Source: Gordonia sp049847105 (GTDB lineage Bacteria; Actinomycetota; Actinomycetes; Mycobacteriales; Mycobacteriaceae). From it: 64,000 bases of DNA. Position numbers and translations under genes: made by a program. The notes below the pieces were generated by a model, which was not told where the DNA came from, ran no database searches, and was given only the letters and a program-made list of their open reading frames with translations. How positions within the stretch are numbered: position 1 is the first letter of the stretch; each line of letters starts with the position of its first letter. Shown piece after piece: positions 8,821 through 16,115 of this stretch. The DNA is taken from the NCBI RefSeq assembly GCF_049847105.1, contig NZ_JBNCNS010000001.1, forward strand, positions 310,001-374,000. The letters run 5' to 3'.

Positions 8821-8910
8821 GCGCCTGGCGGTGCGCATCCTCCTCTGGGATGAGATGAGTCCGGCTCTGCGGATGATTCTCGATTGCCGGCTACACCGAA
8901 CACTGGATGG

Positions 8911-10428
8911 ATGCTCACCCGACGAACACTTCTGAAGGGGCTCGCCGCCGCACCTCTCGGCATGACCGTGGCGTGCTCGAGTGAACCTCCGGCCGCGTCT
9001 CCACGTGTCACTCGTTCACGCCCTCTACCGATACCTCCACTCGCCGCCTCGACCGTCGGGTCCGACGGCGTCCGGCGCTTCACCCTGCGCGCCCGCGTGG
9101 GCACCACCGAAATGCTCGCCGGAAAGCACGCGAGCACCTGGGGATTCAATGGCGCGATACTAGGGCCCACCTTGCGCGCGCGACGTGGGGAACGGGTCGC
9201 GGTATCCCTCACCAACGATCTGCCCGAGGCGACAAGTGTGCACTGGCACGGCATGTCGATCCCAGCGCGGTTCGACGGAGGACCGCACCAGATGATCGCG
9301 CCTGGTGCCTCCACCGAGCCACAGTGGACCGTCGAACAGCAGGCGGCCACCCTGTGGTACCACCCGCATCCCCACGGCTCGACGCAACGTCATGTGCTAC
9401 GGGGCCTGGCCGGACTCTTCATTCTCGATGACGCAGATTCGGCAGCACTCGATCTACCGAACAGTTATGGGGTGGACGACATTCCGCTGATCATACAAGA
9501 TCGGCGGTTCACCCCGACCGGAGCCGTCGACGAGACCGACAACTCAGATGTCGGCTGTCTCGGCGACACCATCATCACCAATGGAATCACCGGGGCCCGC
9601 CTCATGGTGACCACATCCGCCGTGCGGCTGCGATTGCTCAACGGTTCTTCCGGACGGATCTTCAACTTGGGGTTCAGCGACAACAGACCATTCGACGTCA
9701 TCGCCTCCGACGGCGGGTTGCTCCCCGTCCCGGTCCGGATGCGGCGGATCCAGCTGAGTCCTGGCGAACGCGCCGAGATCGTGGTCCGCAACGTCGCCGG
9801 CGAAACGGTCACGCTCACTTCGTATCCAATCGCCGAGAACGGCGGGGTGAAGGTATCGGATGCAGCGCGATTCGGGCTGACCGATCGGTTCGACGTGCTG
9901 ACATTGGAGGCGCAGCACGCGTTGACCCACCACGCGGGGACACCTGCCTCTCTGGTCGGCGCTGATCAACTCGCCACGGCAGGTGCAGTCGAGAGATCCT
10001 TTGATTTGCAGTGGTTCATGATCAATCACCGACGAATGGATATGAGTCGCATCGACTTCGAGGCGCGCGTGGGTGCTACCGAAGTCTGGACGGTCACCAA
10101 CAAGGACAACTGGCCGCACAACTTTCACGTCCACGACGCCCAGTTCCACATCATCGAGATCGATGGCAGGCGTCCACCCGCGCACTTGGCGGGTCGCAAG
10201 GACACTGTGTACGTCCCTCCCGGCACCCGCGTGCGCCTGGTGCTGCGCTGGTCGGGCCACGCGGATCCCACGTTCCCATACATGTTTCATTGCCACATGT
10301 TGATGCATGAGGACAGGGGCATGATGGGTCAGTTCCTCGTGTTGGCACCTCGACAGCGGGCGAAGCCGATGCCATCGATGCCATCGATGCCCTCGATGCC
10401 GCCGAGACCGGGAGCGCATGCGCAGTGA
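8911..10428 (+). CDS. Tat-exported multicopper oxidase, probable lipoprotein
   Basis: 505 residues, three cupredoxin domains. The signal is LTRRTLLKGLAAAPLG followed by TVACSS, so a lipobox cysteine after a twin-arginine motif is likely. All four copper-ligand blocks are present: TSVHWHG, LWYHPHPHGS, WPHNFHVHD and the C-terminal MFHCHMLMHEDRGMM, whose Cys is the type 1 copper ligand. This fits CueO-like cuprous/metal oxidases or laccases acting outside the membrane. The tail after residue 480 is Met/Pro-rich (PMPSMPSMPSMPPRPG), suggesting extra copper binding. ATG 8911 is preferred; a TTG at 8884 would add nine residues. It ends 68 bases from a convergent response regulator gene. Confidence 0.92.
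   Translation: MLTRRTLLKGLAAAPLGMTVACSSEPPAASPRVTRSRPLPIPPLAASTVGSDGVRRFTLRARVGTTEMLAGKHASTWGFNGAILGPTLRARRGERVAVSLTNDLPEATSVHWHGMSIPARFDGGPHQMIAPGASTEPQWTVEQQAATLWYHPHPHGSTQRHVLRGLAGLFILDDADSAALDLPNSYGVDDIPLIIQDRRFTPTGAVDETDNSDVGCLGDTIITNGITGARLMVTTSAVRLRLLNGSSGRIFNLGFSDNRPFDVIASDGGLLPVPVRMRRIQLSPGERAEIVVRNVAGETVTLTSYPIAENGGVKVSDAARFGLTDRFDVLTLEAQHALTHHAGTPASLVGADQLATAGAVERSFDLQWFMINHRRMDMSRIDFEARVGATEVWTVTNKDNWPHNFHVHDAQFHIIEIDGRRPPAHLAGRKDTVYVPPGTRVRLVLRWSGHADPTFPYMFHCHMLMHEDRGMMGQFLVLAPRQRAKPMPSMPSMPSMPPRPGAHAQ
10366..10404 (+). repeat. 9-base tandem repeat encoding a Met-Pro-Ser tail
   Basis: Three to four copies of a 9-base unit (ATGCCATCG and variants) encode PM-PSM-PSM-PSM-PP at the end of the multicopper oxidase. 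The unit is a multiple of three, so copy changes would lengthen or shorten the Met-rich tail without frameshift. Confidence 0.8.
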
Positions 10429-10474
10429 CCAGTTGGCTGGTCGAGCGCACCGCTGAACCAATCACCAGTGGACA

Positions 10475-10490
10475 GTGGCGCATTCGCCAC
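10475..10490. terminator. Short hairpin between convergent genes
   Basis: GTGGCG-CATT-CGCCAC forms a 6-bp stem with a 4-base loop in the 68-base gap between the multicopper oxidase and the response regulator. No T-run follows, so it is at best a weak terminator. Confidence 0.3.
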
Positions 10491-10496
10491 GCCCCA

Positions 10497-11132
10497 TCAT
10501 CGACTCCGCCAGAAGAAGATCGCCAACCGCACCCGATTGTCGTACCCGGTCTTCGACATCAGACTCGCCACATGAGTCTTGACGGTGGTGACCGACAGAT
10601 GCAGCCGCGCAGCGATCTCCGCGTTGCTCAAGCCGTCGGCGACCAGAGCGAGAACCTCGCTCTCGCGAGCAGTGAGCGGGACCGGTGCAGCGACCCGAGC
10701 GTCTGCTCGGCCGCTGACCACCGCGCGCTGTACGACCCGCTGCAACAACTGCGGCGAAAAGACCATCTCACCTTCGGCGACACGGTGGATCGCATCCAGA
10801 AGCTCGGCGGGATCGGTGTCCTTGACCAGGAAGCCTGACGCACCGGCCGCCAGCGCCGGATAGAGATGATCGTCGTCGTCGAATGTGGTCAGAACGAGGA
10901 TTCTGCAACGCCGGCCGGATCTGACGATCTGCTCGGTCGCGCCGATCCCGTCGAGTCCCGGCATGCGCAAATCCATCAGAATCACGTCGGGATCGAGCTC
11001 TGCGGATTGCGCCACGGCCTCGACACCATTCGCCGCTTCACCGAGAACCTCGACGTCCCGCGCGGACTCACACAACATGCGCAGCCCTGCGCGCACCAGT
11101 TTCTGGTCGTCGACGATGAGCACTCCGGTCAT
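10497..11132 (-). CDS. NarL/LuxR-type response regulator
   Basis: 211 residues. The receiver domain (about 1-120) has the acidic pair at VDDQ, phosphoacceptor Asp54 in ILMDLRMPG, the conserved Thr in VLTTFDDD and Lys in FLVKDTDP. The C-terminal LuxR helix-turn-helix (about 148-205) reads LTARESEVLALVADGLSNAE, then IAARLHLSVTTVKTHV. AGGAG lies eight bases before the ATG at 11132. The start overlaps the stop of the histidine kinase gene (ATGA), so the two form a coupled two-component pair. Signal and target genes are not evident; the convergent multicopper oxidase is only a neighbour. Confidence 0.93.
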   Translation of the reverse strand: MTGVLIVDDQKLVRAGLRMLCESARDVEVLGEAANGVEAVAQSAELDPDVILMDLRMPGLDGIGATEQIVRSGRRCRILVLTTFDDDDHLYPALAAGASGFLVKDTDPAELLDAIHRVAEGEMVFSPQLLQRVVQRAVVSGRADARVAAPVPLTARESEVLALVADGLSNAEIAARLHLSVTTVKTHVASLMSKTGYDNRVRLAIFFWRSR

Positions 11133-12319
11133 TGTCGGATCTCCTGGCCTGCCAACGGGATCTCTGCGCGCACATGCCAACCCCCGGAGCCGGTCGTGCC
11201 GGCGTCCAGAGTCCCACCGACCAGTTCGACACGTTCACGCATCCCGGCGATTCCGTGCCCTGTGCCCGTGCCCGTGCCCGTGCCGGAGCTCACGCGCCGA
11301 TTGTCGATCTCCACTTGAATCTGATCAGCAGCCGCGGTGATGACCACGGAGACAGGATGTTCGACGTCGGCGTGCTTCATGACATTGGTCAGAGCCTCCT
11401 GGACGACCCGTAGCAGCGTGAGTCGTCCCAGCGCGTCGAGTCGCGCCAACTCGTCGGCGTCGCCGGACATCGTCGTGCTCATCACGAAACCCGCCGTGCG
11501 CGCACGGTCGGCCGCCGCCGTGATTGCCGAGACCATCAGATCGGGCTCGACGAGCGCCACGTCGCCCAACACGGGATCTCGGAGCGCTGCAAGAAGTCTC
11601 CGGGTGTCAGCCAGCGCATCCGCGGCAGTGTCCCGTACATCCGCCAACACACTGCCGACCGCCTTGTCGTCCGGTTTCAGCACGTGTTGGGCCACACCTA
11701 TTCTCAACACAATCGAGGCCATGTGATGGGCAACGAGGTCGTGCAACTCGCGGGCGAGTGCGACCCGTTCGTCGGTGCGCGCCTGTTTCTCGGCCAACTC
11801 GCGACGCGCCTCTGCGTCGATCGCCCGCTGCCGGTATGACGCGGCCAAGTCGCGCTGACTACGAAGGAACAGACCCAGCAGGATCGGAAGTCCCACGTAA
11901 GCAATGATTTTCACAACGCTGGGCACCGACCACACGTCTGCATGTACGTCCATTGTGGTATCGGCGACGACTGCCGCGGTCCAAGCCGCTGCCGCGGCCG
12001 CCGCTCGCCATCGAATGGGGGCGCGCATGATGACGTCGGCGACAGCGACCATCCCTAGATAGGGGACCAGTTGAGACAGCCCCCACGCATCGGTGGCGAA
12101 CATCGGCACCGCGATCGCAGACAGGACCACCGACGCTGCGGCCGGCCACCATTTTCCGGCGATGAATACTCCGACGGCTGCCACCGACAACAGCCAATAA
12201 CCGGCAGAAACGCTGAAGCGTCCCGGAAAGTTGCTCGCGAGGAGCAGGCACGGCACGACGACGACCGGTGCATACCGCAGCGAGGCGAGCAAACGGTCGG
12301 TCGTCGGATCTCGGGCCAC
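11129..12319 (-). CDS. Membrane sensor histidine kinase (HisKA_3 family)
   Basis: 396 residues. About five or six hydrophobic segments cover residues 15-155, with almost no periplasmic loop, so it probably senses within or at the membrane. A short coiled linker follows, then the HisKA_3 box ARELHDLVAHHMASI with phosphoacceptor His193, the N-box (LRVVQEALTNVMKHA) and an ATP-lid/G-box region GHGIAGMRERVELVGG. The lid is preceded by an unusual GTGTGTGTG run encoded by a hexanucleotide repeat. The start is GTG 12319 with only a weak upstream GGCAGG. It overlaps the response regulator by four bases. Confidence 0.92.
   Translation of the reverse strand: MARDPTTDRLLASLRYAPVVVVPCLLLASNFPGRFSVSAGYWLLSVAAVGVFIAGKWWPAAASVVLSAIAVPMFATDAWGLSQLVPYLGMVAVADVIMRAPIRWRAAAAAAAWTAAVVADTTMDVHADVWSVPSVVKIIAYVGLPILLGLFLRSQRDLAASYRQRAIDAEARRELAEKQARTDERVALARELHDLVAHHMASIVLRIGVAQHVLKPDDKAVGSVLADVRDTAADALADTRRLLAALRDPVLGDVALVEPDLMVSAITAAADRARTAGFVMSTTMSGDADELARLDALGRLTLLRVVQEALTNVMKHADVEHPVSVVITAAADQIQVEIDNRRVSSGTGTGTGTGHGIAGMRERVELVGGTLDAGTTGSGGWHVRAEIPLAGQEIRQ
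11262..11284 (-). repeat. Hexanucleotide repeat in the kinase ATP lid
   Basis: Almost four copies of GTGCCC (plus strand), with a further diverged unit beside it, encode alternating Gly-Thr in the histidine kinase. Slippage would change the lid length by two residues per unit and keep the frame. Confidence 0.8.
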
Positions 12320-12365
12320 CTGCCGAGCCTATCCGTCCATCGCGGCCGCTATCGTTGCCCGCACA

Positions 12366-12439
12366 GCCCCTATAGCCCAATTGGCAGAGGCAGCGGACTT
12401 AAAATCCGCCCAGTGTCGGTTCGAGCCCGACTAGGGGCA
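12366..12439 (+). tRNA. tRNA with UAA (Leu) anticodon but a short variable arm
   Basis: 74 bases fold as a cloverleaf: a perfect 7-bp acceptor stem (GCCCCTA/TAGGGGC), D-arm with three pairs and TTGG in its loop, anticodon stem GCGGA/TCCGC with loop CTTAAAA (anticodon TAA), a five-base variable region CCAGT, T-arm GTCGG-TTCGAGC-CCGAC, and discriminator A with no encoded CCA. Bacterial leucine tRNAs normally have a long (class II) variable arm, so this is an atypical tRNA rather than the standard Leu-UAA. An integrase tail on the opposite strand runs into its 3' half, marking it as an integration site. Confidence 0.8.
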
Positions 12440-12572
12440 CGCAAAACCGCTGGTAGTAGCGTTGCGCGCCGCCGGATTCCTCGGGAATCCAATCGCCGTA
12501 GGTGTCGTGGGTGAGCGTGAACGTGCTGTGCCCAAGCCACTTGGACACCTGCTCGGGCACGATCGTTGGCCA
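12399..12572 (-). pseudogene. Tyrosine integrase, C-terminal remnant
   Basis: The reading frame ends EQVSKWLGHSTFTLTHDTYG followed by DWIPEESGGAQ. This is the end of the catalytic domain of phage/ICE tyrosine recombinases: the LGHS box and the nucleophile Tyr in TYGD are present. Everything upstream (the core-binding domain, the first catalytic Arg and the HxxR box) is absent; sequence before about 12572 has no integrase likeness. The stop codon lies inside the tRNA gene, as is common for integrases next to their attachment site. It is a scar of an element that used this tRNA. Confidence 0.75.
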
Positions 12573-12664
12573 ACGTTGATGGCCGACATCAGCGAGTCGG
12601 TGATCCATCAATCATCGGTATGGACGCACGACGCCCCGTTCCCCCGACTGCTCGGCCCTAGGGC

Positions 12665-13288
12665 TCAGCCGGCGAACTCGTCGACGCCGAGGGCGAAGTC
12701 CCAGTGGCCGACCCCGTTGTTGGCAAGGCTCACGGTGAGCAGGCCCATTCCCTCCAGCCAATGCGCCATTTTCAGGCCGCCGGCGTCCAGCGGACGCAGC
12801 CCGATGCCCGTGACGAATGAGGCCACGGCTGCTTTGGCCGACGCGTCGTCGCCTGCGATGAAGACGTTGGGCCGTCCGTTCTCCAGGACGCTCTGGAAAA
12901 TGGTGTTGAACGCCTTCACCACTCTGGCGTTGGCCGGGGCCACGTCGGCGACTTCCTGCGCGATCGAGGTCTCCTTGCTGTGGGACAGTCCGTCGAAGGT
13001 CGCATTGAATGGGTTGCTGATGTCGACGATGACCTTGTCGGCAAGAGCCTCGCCATACTCGCTGACGACCGGAACGACACCGTCGGCCAACAGGGCCGTG
13101 ATGACAATGTCGCCGGCCGGGACAGCGCCCCACTTTCCTGCCGTCCCGCGGTCGCCGAGGGCCCGGGCGAGGTCTTCGGCCTTGGACTGATCGCGTCCCA
13201 TGACTTCGACGCTGTTGCCGCCGGCCGCCGCGAGCGTGCCGATGGTACGAGCCATGTTCCCTGTACCGATCAAAGTGATGTTGCTCAT
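12665..13288 (-). CDS. NADPH-dependent F420 reductase-like NAD(P)-binding oxidoreductase
   Basis: 207 residues with an N-terminal Rossmann motif ITLIGTGNMARTIG, followed by VMGRDQSKAEDL (NADP 2'-phosphate region), ADKVIVDISNPFN and VVKAFNTIF. These match the NADP:F420 oxidoreductase/YrrF-like family. Enzymes of this type move hydride between NADPH and F420 or another cofactor; whether F420 is used here is not decided by sequence. The ATG at 13288 is the natural start. It is divergent from a TetR gene at 13427, and the shared 138-base gap holds two palindromes, so the TetR protein probably controls it. The pair lies inside the relic island. Confidence 0.85.
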   Translation of the reverse strand: MSNITLIGTGNMARTIGTLAAAGGNSVEVMGRDQSKAEDLARALGDRGTAGKWGAVPAGDIVITALLADGVVPVVSEYGEALADKVIVDISNPFNATFDGLSHSKETSIAQEVADVAPANARVVKAFNTIFQSVLENGRPNVFIAGDDASAKAAVASFVTGIGLRPLDAGGLKMAHWLEGMGLLTVSLANNGVGHWDFALGVDEFAG

Positions 13289-13349
13289 GACCTGTGCTCG
13301 CTTCTGTTATGTCGATGCTTGTGGACAATGGTTATGGACACCGATTCGT

Positions 13350-13362
13350 TTACTTAACGTAA
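13350..13362. promoter_or_regulatory. Palindrome TTAC-TTAAC-GTAA in the reductase promoter
   Basis: Arms TTAC/GTAA around TTAAC, 62 bases upstream of the reductase start and 65 bases upstream of the TetR start. It is one of two candidate operators in this divergent gap. Confidence 0.4.
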
Positions 13363-13393
13363 CCGACGACTGGCGGGAGGGCAAGCTATGTAC

Positions 13394-13403
13394 ACCGATC
13401 GGT
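13394..13403. promoter_or_regulatory. Palindrome ACCGATCGGT before the TetR gene
   Basis: Perfect 10-base palindrome 24 bases upstream of the TetR start codon, placed where binding would block the regulator's own promoter. Confidence 0.4.
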
Positions 13404-13426
13404 ACCGATTGTTCTATGCTGGTGAC

Positions 13427-14011
13427 ATGACGGAGTTGGAGAAGGGCCCGCTGGGCCGGCGTCGCGGTAGGGGGGCCCGCGAGCGCATCCTCCGCGCGGC
13501 ACGGCAGTTGTTCCGCGATCAGGGCATCAACCGGACCGGCATGGACCAGCTGTGTGCAGTGGCAGAGGTGTCCAAGCGGACCGCCTACCAGCACTTCGCC
13601 AGCAAGGATGAGCTCGTCGCCGAGTACTTGCGCCGATTCGATCCGGACGTGATGCCCGAAGTGTTCGATCACGCCGACCTGACACCCCGCGAACGGCTCC
13701 TGGCCGCCTTCGACATGCCCGCGTCCATGCCCGTGTGCCCGTACATCGCGGCGGCCGTCGAACTCCACGACCCCCAACACCAGGCCTCCCAGTACGCGCG
13801 CGACTACAAGAAGGCCGTCGCCCAGCGGTTCACCGACACCGCCCGCGAAGCCGGCGCCGCCAACCCCGAACAACTCGGCGAACAACTGGCGCTACTGCTC
13901 GACGGCGCCTCGGCACGTACCCGAGTCCTCAGCACTGAGTCCTTCCCGACCGCTGCTGCCGTCGCTGCCGTCCTCATCGAGAACGCCATTCCCCACGAGC
14001 CCGCGATTTAA
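13427..14011 (+). CDS. TetR family transcriptional regulator
   Basis: 194 residues. The HTH is at about 15-60 (ERILRAARQLFRDQGINRTG, then CAVAEVSKRTAYQHFASKDE). The C-terminal domain carries MPVCPYIAAAVELHDPQHQA, as in the TetR subgroup that often sits divergent to small NAD(P)-dependent reductases. ATG 13427 (GGTGAC upstream) is favoured over ATG 13388, which lies within the operator region. It is divergent from the F420-reductase-like gene and is expected to repress it. The ligand is unknown. Confidence 0.85.
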   Translation: MTELEKGPLGRRRGRGARERILRAARQLFRDQGINRTGMDQLCAVAEVSKRTAYQHFASKDELVAEYLRRFDPDVMPEVFDHADLTPRERLLAAFDMPASMPVCPYIAAAVELHDPQHQASQYARDYKKAVAQRFTDTAREAGAANPEQLGEQLALLLDGASARTRVLSTESFPTAAAVAAVLIENAIPHEPAI

Positions 14012-14021
14012 CAACGGTTGA

Positions 14022-14548
14022 CCACTGCTTCGGGTTCTCGCCGACGACGTCCGCAACGGAATGAAGAAGCAGCAGAAGGATTTCCTGCTGCGTCGGCAAC
14101 CCAACGCCATCCGCAAGGAACTCGGTGAGGACGAGCCCGAAGGTGCCGACGATTACCGCGGACGTGTCGAGGCCGCCGATCTGCCGGAGACCGTCCGCGA
14201 GGCCGCGCTCCGCGAGGCCGGGAAGCTCGAACGTGCCAGCAACCAATCGCCCGAAACCGGTTGGATCAGAACGTGGTTGGACATAGTCCTGGAAGGGCCG
14301 TGGAGCGTCGAGACCGACGACACCACCGACATCTCCGGTGCGCGCGCGATCCTCGACGCCGATCACCACGGACTCGACGATGGCAAGGACCGCATCGTCG
14401 AATACCTGGCCGTGCGCGACCGCCGGGCCGAACGGGGCCTGCAGGTCGCCGGCGGTCGCGGATCGGGTGCCGTGATGGTGCTGGTCGGTCCGCCCGGTGT
14501 CGGCACGACGTCGCTGGGAGCGATACTGGACAACGGCACCCCGGAGGT
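14022..14548 (+). pseudogene. lon: Lon protease fragment, broken at both ends
   Basis: An open frame (from P at 14022 onwards) reads LRVLADDVRNGMKKQQKDFL, LRRQPNAIRKELGED, GWIRTWLDIVLEGPW, ILDADHHGLDDGKDRIVEYL and GSGAVMVLVGPPGVGTTSLG. This is the Lon middle region: the linker helices plus the start of the AAA+ domain. The N-terminal substrate domain and everything after the Walker A loop (Walker B, sensor and Ser-Lys protease domains) are missing. The Walker A lysine is replaced by Thr (GVGTTS), so even the visible part could not bind ATP normally. An in-frame TGA precedes it at 14019. The likeness stops just before a tRNA 3' fragment. Confidence 0.85.
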
Positions 14549-14590
14549 ACTCAGAATCCGTCCAGTTTCGGTTCGAATCCGACCCGGGCA
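14549..14590 (+). other. tRNA 3'-half fragment (probable attachment-site remnant)
   Basis: The 42 bases match the 3' half of the tRNA at 12366-12439 at about 34 positions: anticodon-loop-like CTCAGAA, TCCGTCCAGT, T-arm core CGGTTCGAATCCGAC, acceptor 3' strand CCGGGC and discriminator A. No 5' half is present; the Lon fragment runs up to it. The loop would read CAG rather than TAA, so it derives from a related tRNA or has drifted. It marks the far edge of the relic island. Confidence 0.6.
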
Positions 14591-14615
14591 CCCGATCACC
14601 GCAGGTGGTGGCGGA

Positions 14616-15455
14616 CTACGAGTCGAGCGCAGGCTGCGGCCCCCGCACCGCCGCACACAGACCCCCGTCGACGAGCAGATCGATCCCGTTGAGGAAGCTC
14701 GCCGCATCCGAGAGGACGAACGCGGCCACCGCGGCGACCTCGTCGGCTTGCCCGAGCCGCGCGAGGGGTGTCTGCTCGGCCCACGCGGCCATCCGCGGAT
14801 TGTCGGCAGCTTCCTGACGCCCTTGCGGGGTGTCGATGAGACCCGGCGAGATCGAGCAGATGCGGCCGCCCGACGGGCCGAGACGCACCGCTTCCTGCTG
14901 GGCGAAACGTCTGACGCCGAGCTTCGCCAGCGAGTAGGCCACACCGGGATGCTCGACCATCGGGCCGAAGCTCTCGCGGATCCGATCCAGGAAATGTTCG
15001 TGCAGTGGATCGTCGAGCACGGCGGCAGTGGCCGGGTCGATCTCGACACCGCCGATGGTCGGGGCCATCGATGCGAAGCACACCCACGCCGTACAGACAG
15101 TTGCCAACGGGCGTAGGGCTTCGGCCAGGTTCGCCGTGCCGATCAGGTCGACGGTGAAGATTCGTTGCCAGTCGGCCATGGTCGGTGAGATCCCGGCGAC
15201 ATGCGCAACGGCCCGCAGGGTGCCCAGCTCGCTGACACGGGCGGCCAGTCCAGCCAGACCCGCCACGTCCGTGATGTCGAGGACGAACGGCTCGACCACC
15301 GCCCCACCATCGGCCGAAAGTTGCTGCGCGGCAGCGGTCACGGTGGCACCGTCGTAGTCCACCAGCACCAGCGTGTCCACCATCGTCGTGAGCCGCTTGG
15401 CACACTCGAAACCCATGCCACGACCCGCGCCGGTGACGACGCCTACGGTTGTCAT
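14616..15455 (-). CDS. Short-chain dehydrogenase/reductase (SDR)
   Basis: 279 residues, classical SDR. The cofactor loop is VVTGAGRGMGFECAK, with Asp in LVLVDYDGA suggesting NAD(H) preference. The catalytic set includes Ser in CFASMAPT and the YSLAK Tyr/Lys pair, followed by ISPGLIDTPQG and a C-terminal INGIDLLVDGG. Substrate unknown. ATG 15455 overlaps the stop of the VOC gene (ATGA), so both are made from one message. It ends close to the tRNA fragment at 14590, just outside the relic island. Confidence 0.9.
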   Translation of the reverse strand: MTTVGVVTGAGRGMGFECAKRLTTMVDTLVLVDYDGATVTAAAQQLSADGGAVVEPFVLDITDVAGLAGLAARVSELGTLRAVAHVAGISPTMADWQRIFTVDLIGTANLAEALRPLATVCTAWVCFASMAPTIGGVEIDPATAAVLDDPLHEHFLDRIRESFGPMVEHPGVAYSLAKLGVRRFAQQEAVRLGPSGGRICSISPGLIDTPQGRQEAADNPRMAAWAEQTPLARLGQADEVAAVAAFVLSDAASFLNGIDLLVDGGLCAAVRGPQPALDS

Positions 15456-15901
15456 GAACGATCCGCCCAGCACTGACGCAATGACGGTTCCGCGGCCCTC
15501 GTGACGAGCTCCATGCGAAAGCCCTTGTCGCTACGCATGAATGCGAAGAACGGGCTACCGTCGGGTGCGCTGCGAGTGGCTTCGGTGACGTATCCGAGCC
15601 GCTCGAGTTCGGCCGCGTCGGCACCCACATCGTCGGACCAATAACCGACATGGTGGATGCCGGAGCCGCCCACCGACTCCCAGAAGGTCCCCGGCACACT
15701 GCGGATGACCTCGAGGCGCGGCGTCGTGGTCGAGTAGGCGCAGGTGATCTCGACGGTGGTGAGCCCGTCTGCCAAGGTGACCTCGATCGGCGCTCCGATC
15801 TCAGGCCCCCACTCGTACCGCAGCAGTTCGGAGAGCTGCGATCGTGTCACGTCCAGATCGTCCGTGACGATCCCGACGTGGAACATGTCCTCCGCCTTCA
15901 C
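15452..15901 (-). CDS. VOC (glyoxalase/bleomycin-resistance) family protein
   Basis: 149 residues, two beta-alpha-beta-beta-beta modules: DMFHVGIVTDDLDVTRSQLS at the start with the first metal His, and GIHHVGYWSDDVGADAAEL in the second half with His and later Glu (RMELV). It resembles methylmalonyl-CoA-epimerase-like or glyoxalase-like metal enzymes. The GTG at 15901 is taken as start; ATG 15886 is possible but has its GGAGG only two bases away. It is first gene of the VOC-SDR operon, behind twin operators at 15919-15954. A broken relative of this gene lies at 18303-18388. Confidence 0.85.
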   Translation of the reverse strand: MKAEDMFHVGIVTDDLDVTRSQLSELLRYEWGPEIGAPIEVTLADGLTTVEITCAYSTTTPRLEVIRSVPGTFWESVGGSGIHHVGYWSDDVGADAAELERLGYVTEATRSAPDGSPFFAFMRSDKGFRMELVTRAAEPSLRQCWADRS

Positions 15902-15918
15902 GGCCGGCTCACGATATT

Positions 15919-15954
15919 CAGAATGCTGTTCTGCACCACGAGAATGATGTTCTC
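15919..15954. promoter_or_regulatory. Twin operators in the VOC-SDR promoter
   Basis: Two matching palindromes, CAGAATGCTGTTCTG (15919-15933) and GAGAATGATGTTCTC (15940-15954), share the core AGAATGnTGTTCT. Their centres are 21 bases apart, two turns of the helix, so two dimers would bind the same face. They begin 18 bases upstream of the VOC start codon. The cognate regulator is not evident; the nearest regulator gene is the LysR gene at 16110, whose family uses a different site type, so a TetR-type protein encoded elsewhere is likelier. Confidence 0.6.
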
Positions 15955-16057
15955 ATGAGATGGACGGGGGTGCAATCCACCCATCAGCGAAACCCACCCA
16001 CCTGGTTACCCGACATGATCACCCGCGAACCACACATCCATGTCCCGCAGCAGGACC

Positions 16058-16115
16058 ACGTCGCAGGGCACTATTCAACGTCCCAGGGCACCCTTCACGT
16101 CCCAAGGCACTACTG
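16058..16115. repeat. Three tandem copies of a 19-20-base unit
   Basis: Units ACGTCGCAGGGCACTATTCA, ACGTCCCAGGGCACCCTTC and ACGTCCCAAGGCACTACTG follow one another without gap. The last unit runs into the end of the LysR gene. The 155-base stretch from 15955 to the LysR stop otherwise holds no gene. Confidence 0.8.

Noticed and set aside
14549..14590. A second complete tRNA gene
   Set aside because: Only the 3' half can be aligned; the sequence upstream is Lon-like and cannot pair to form acceptor or D arms.
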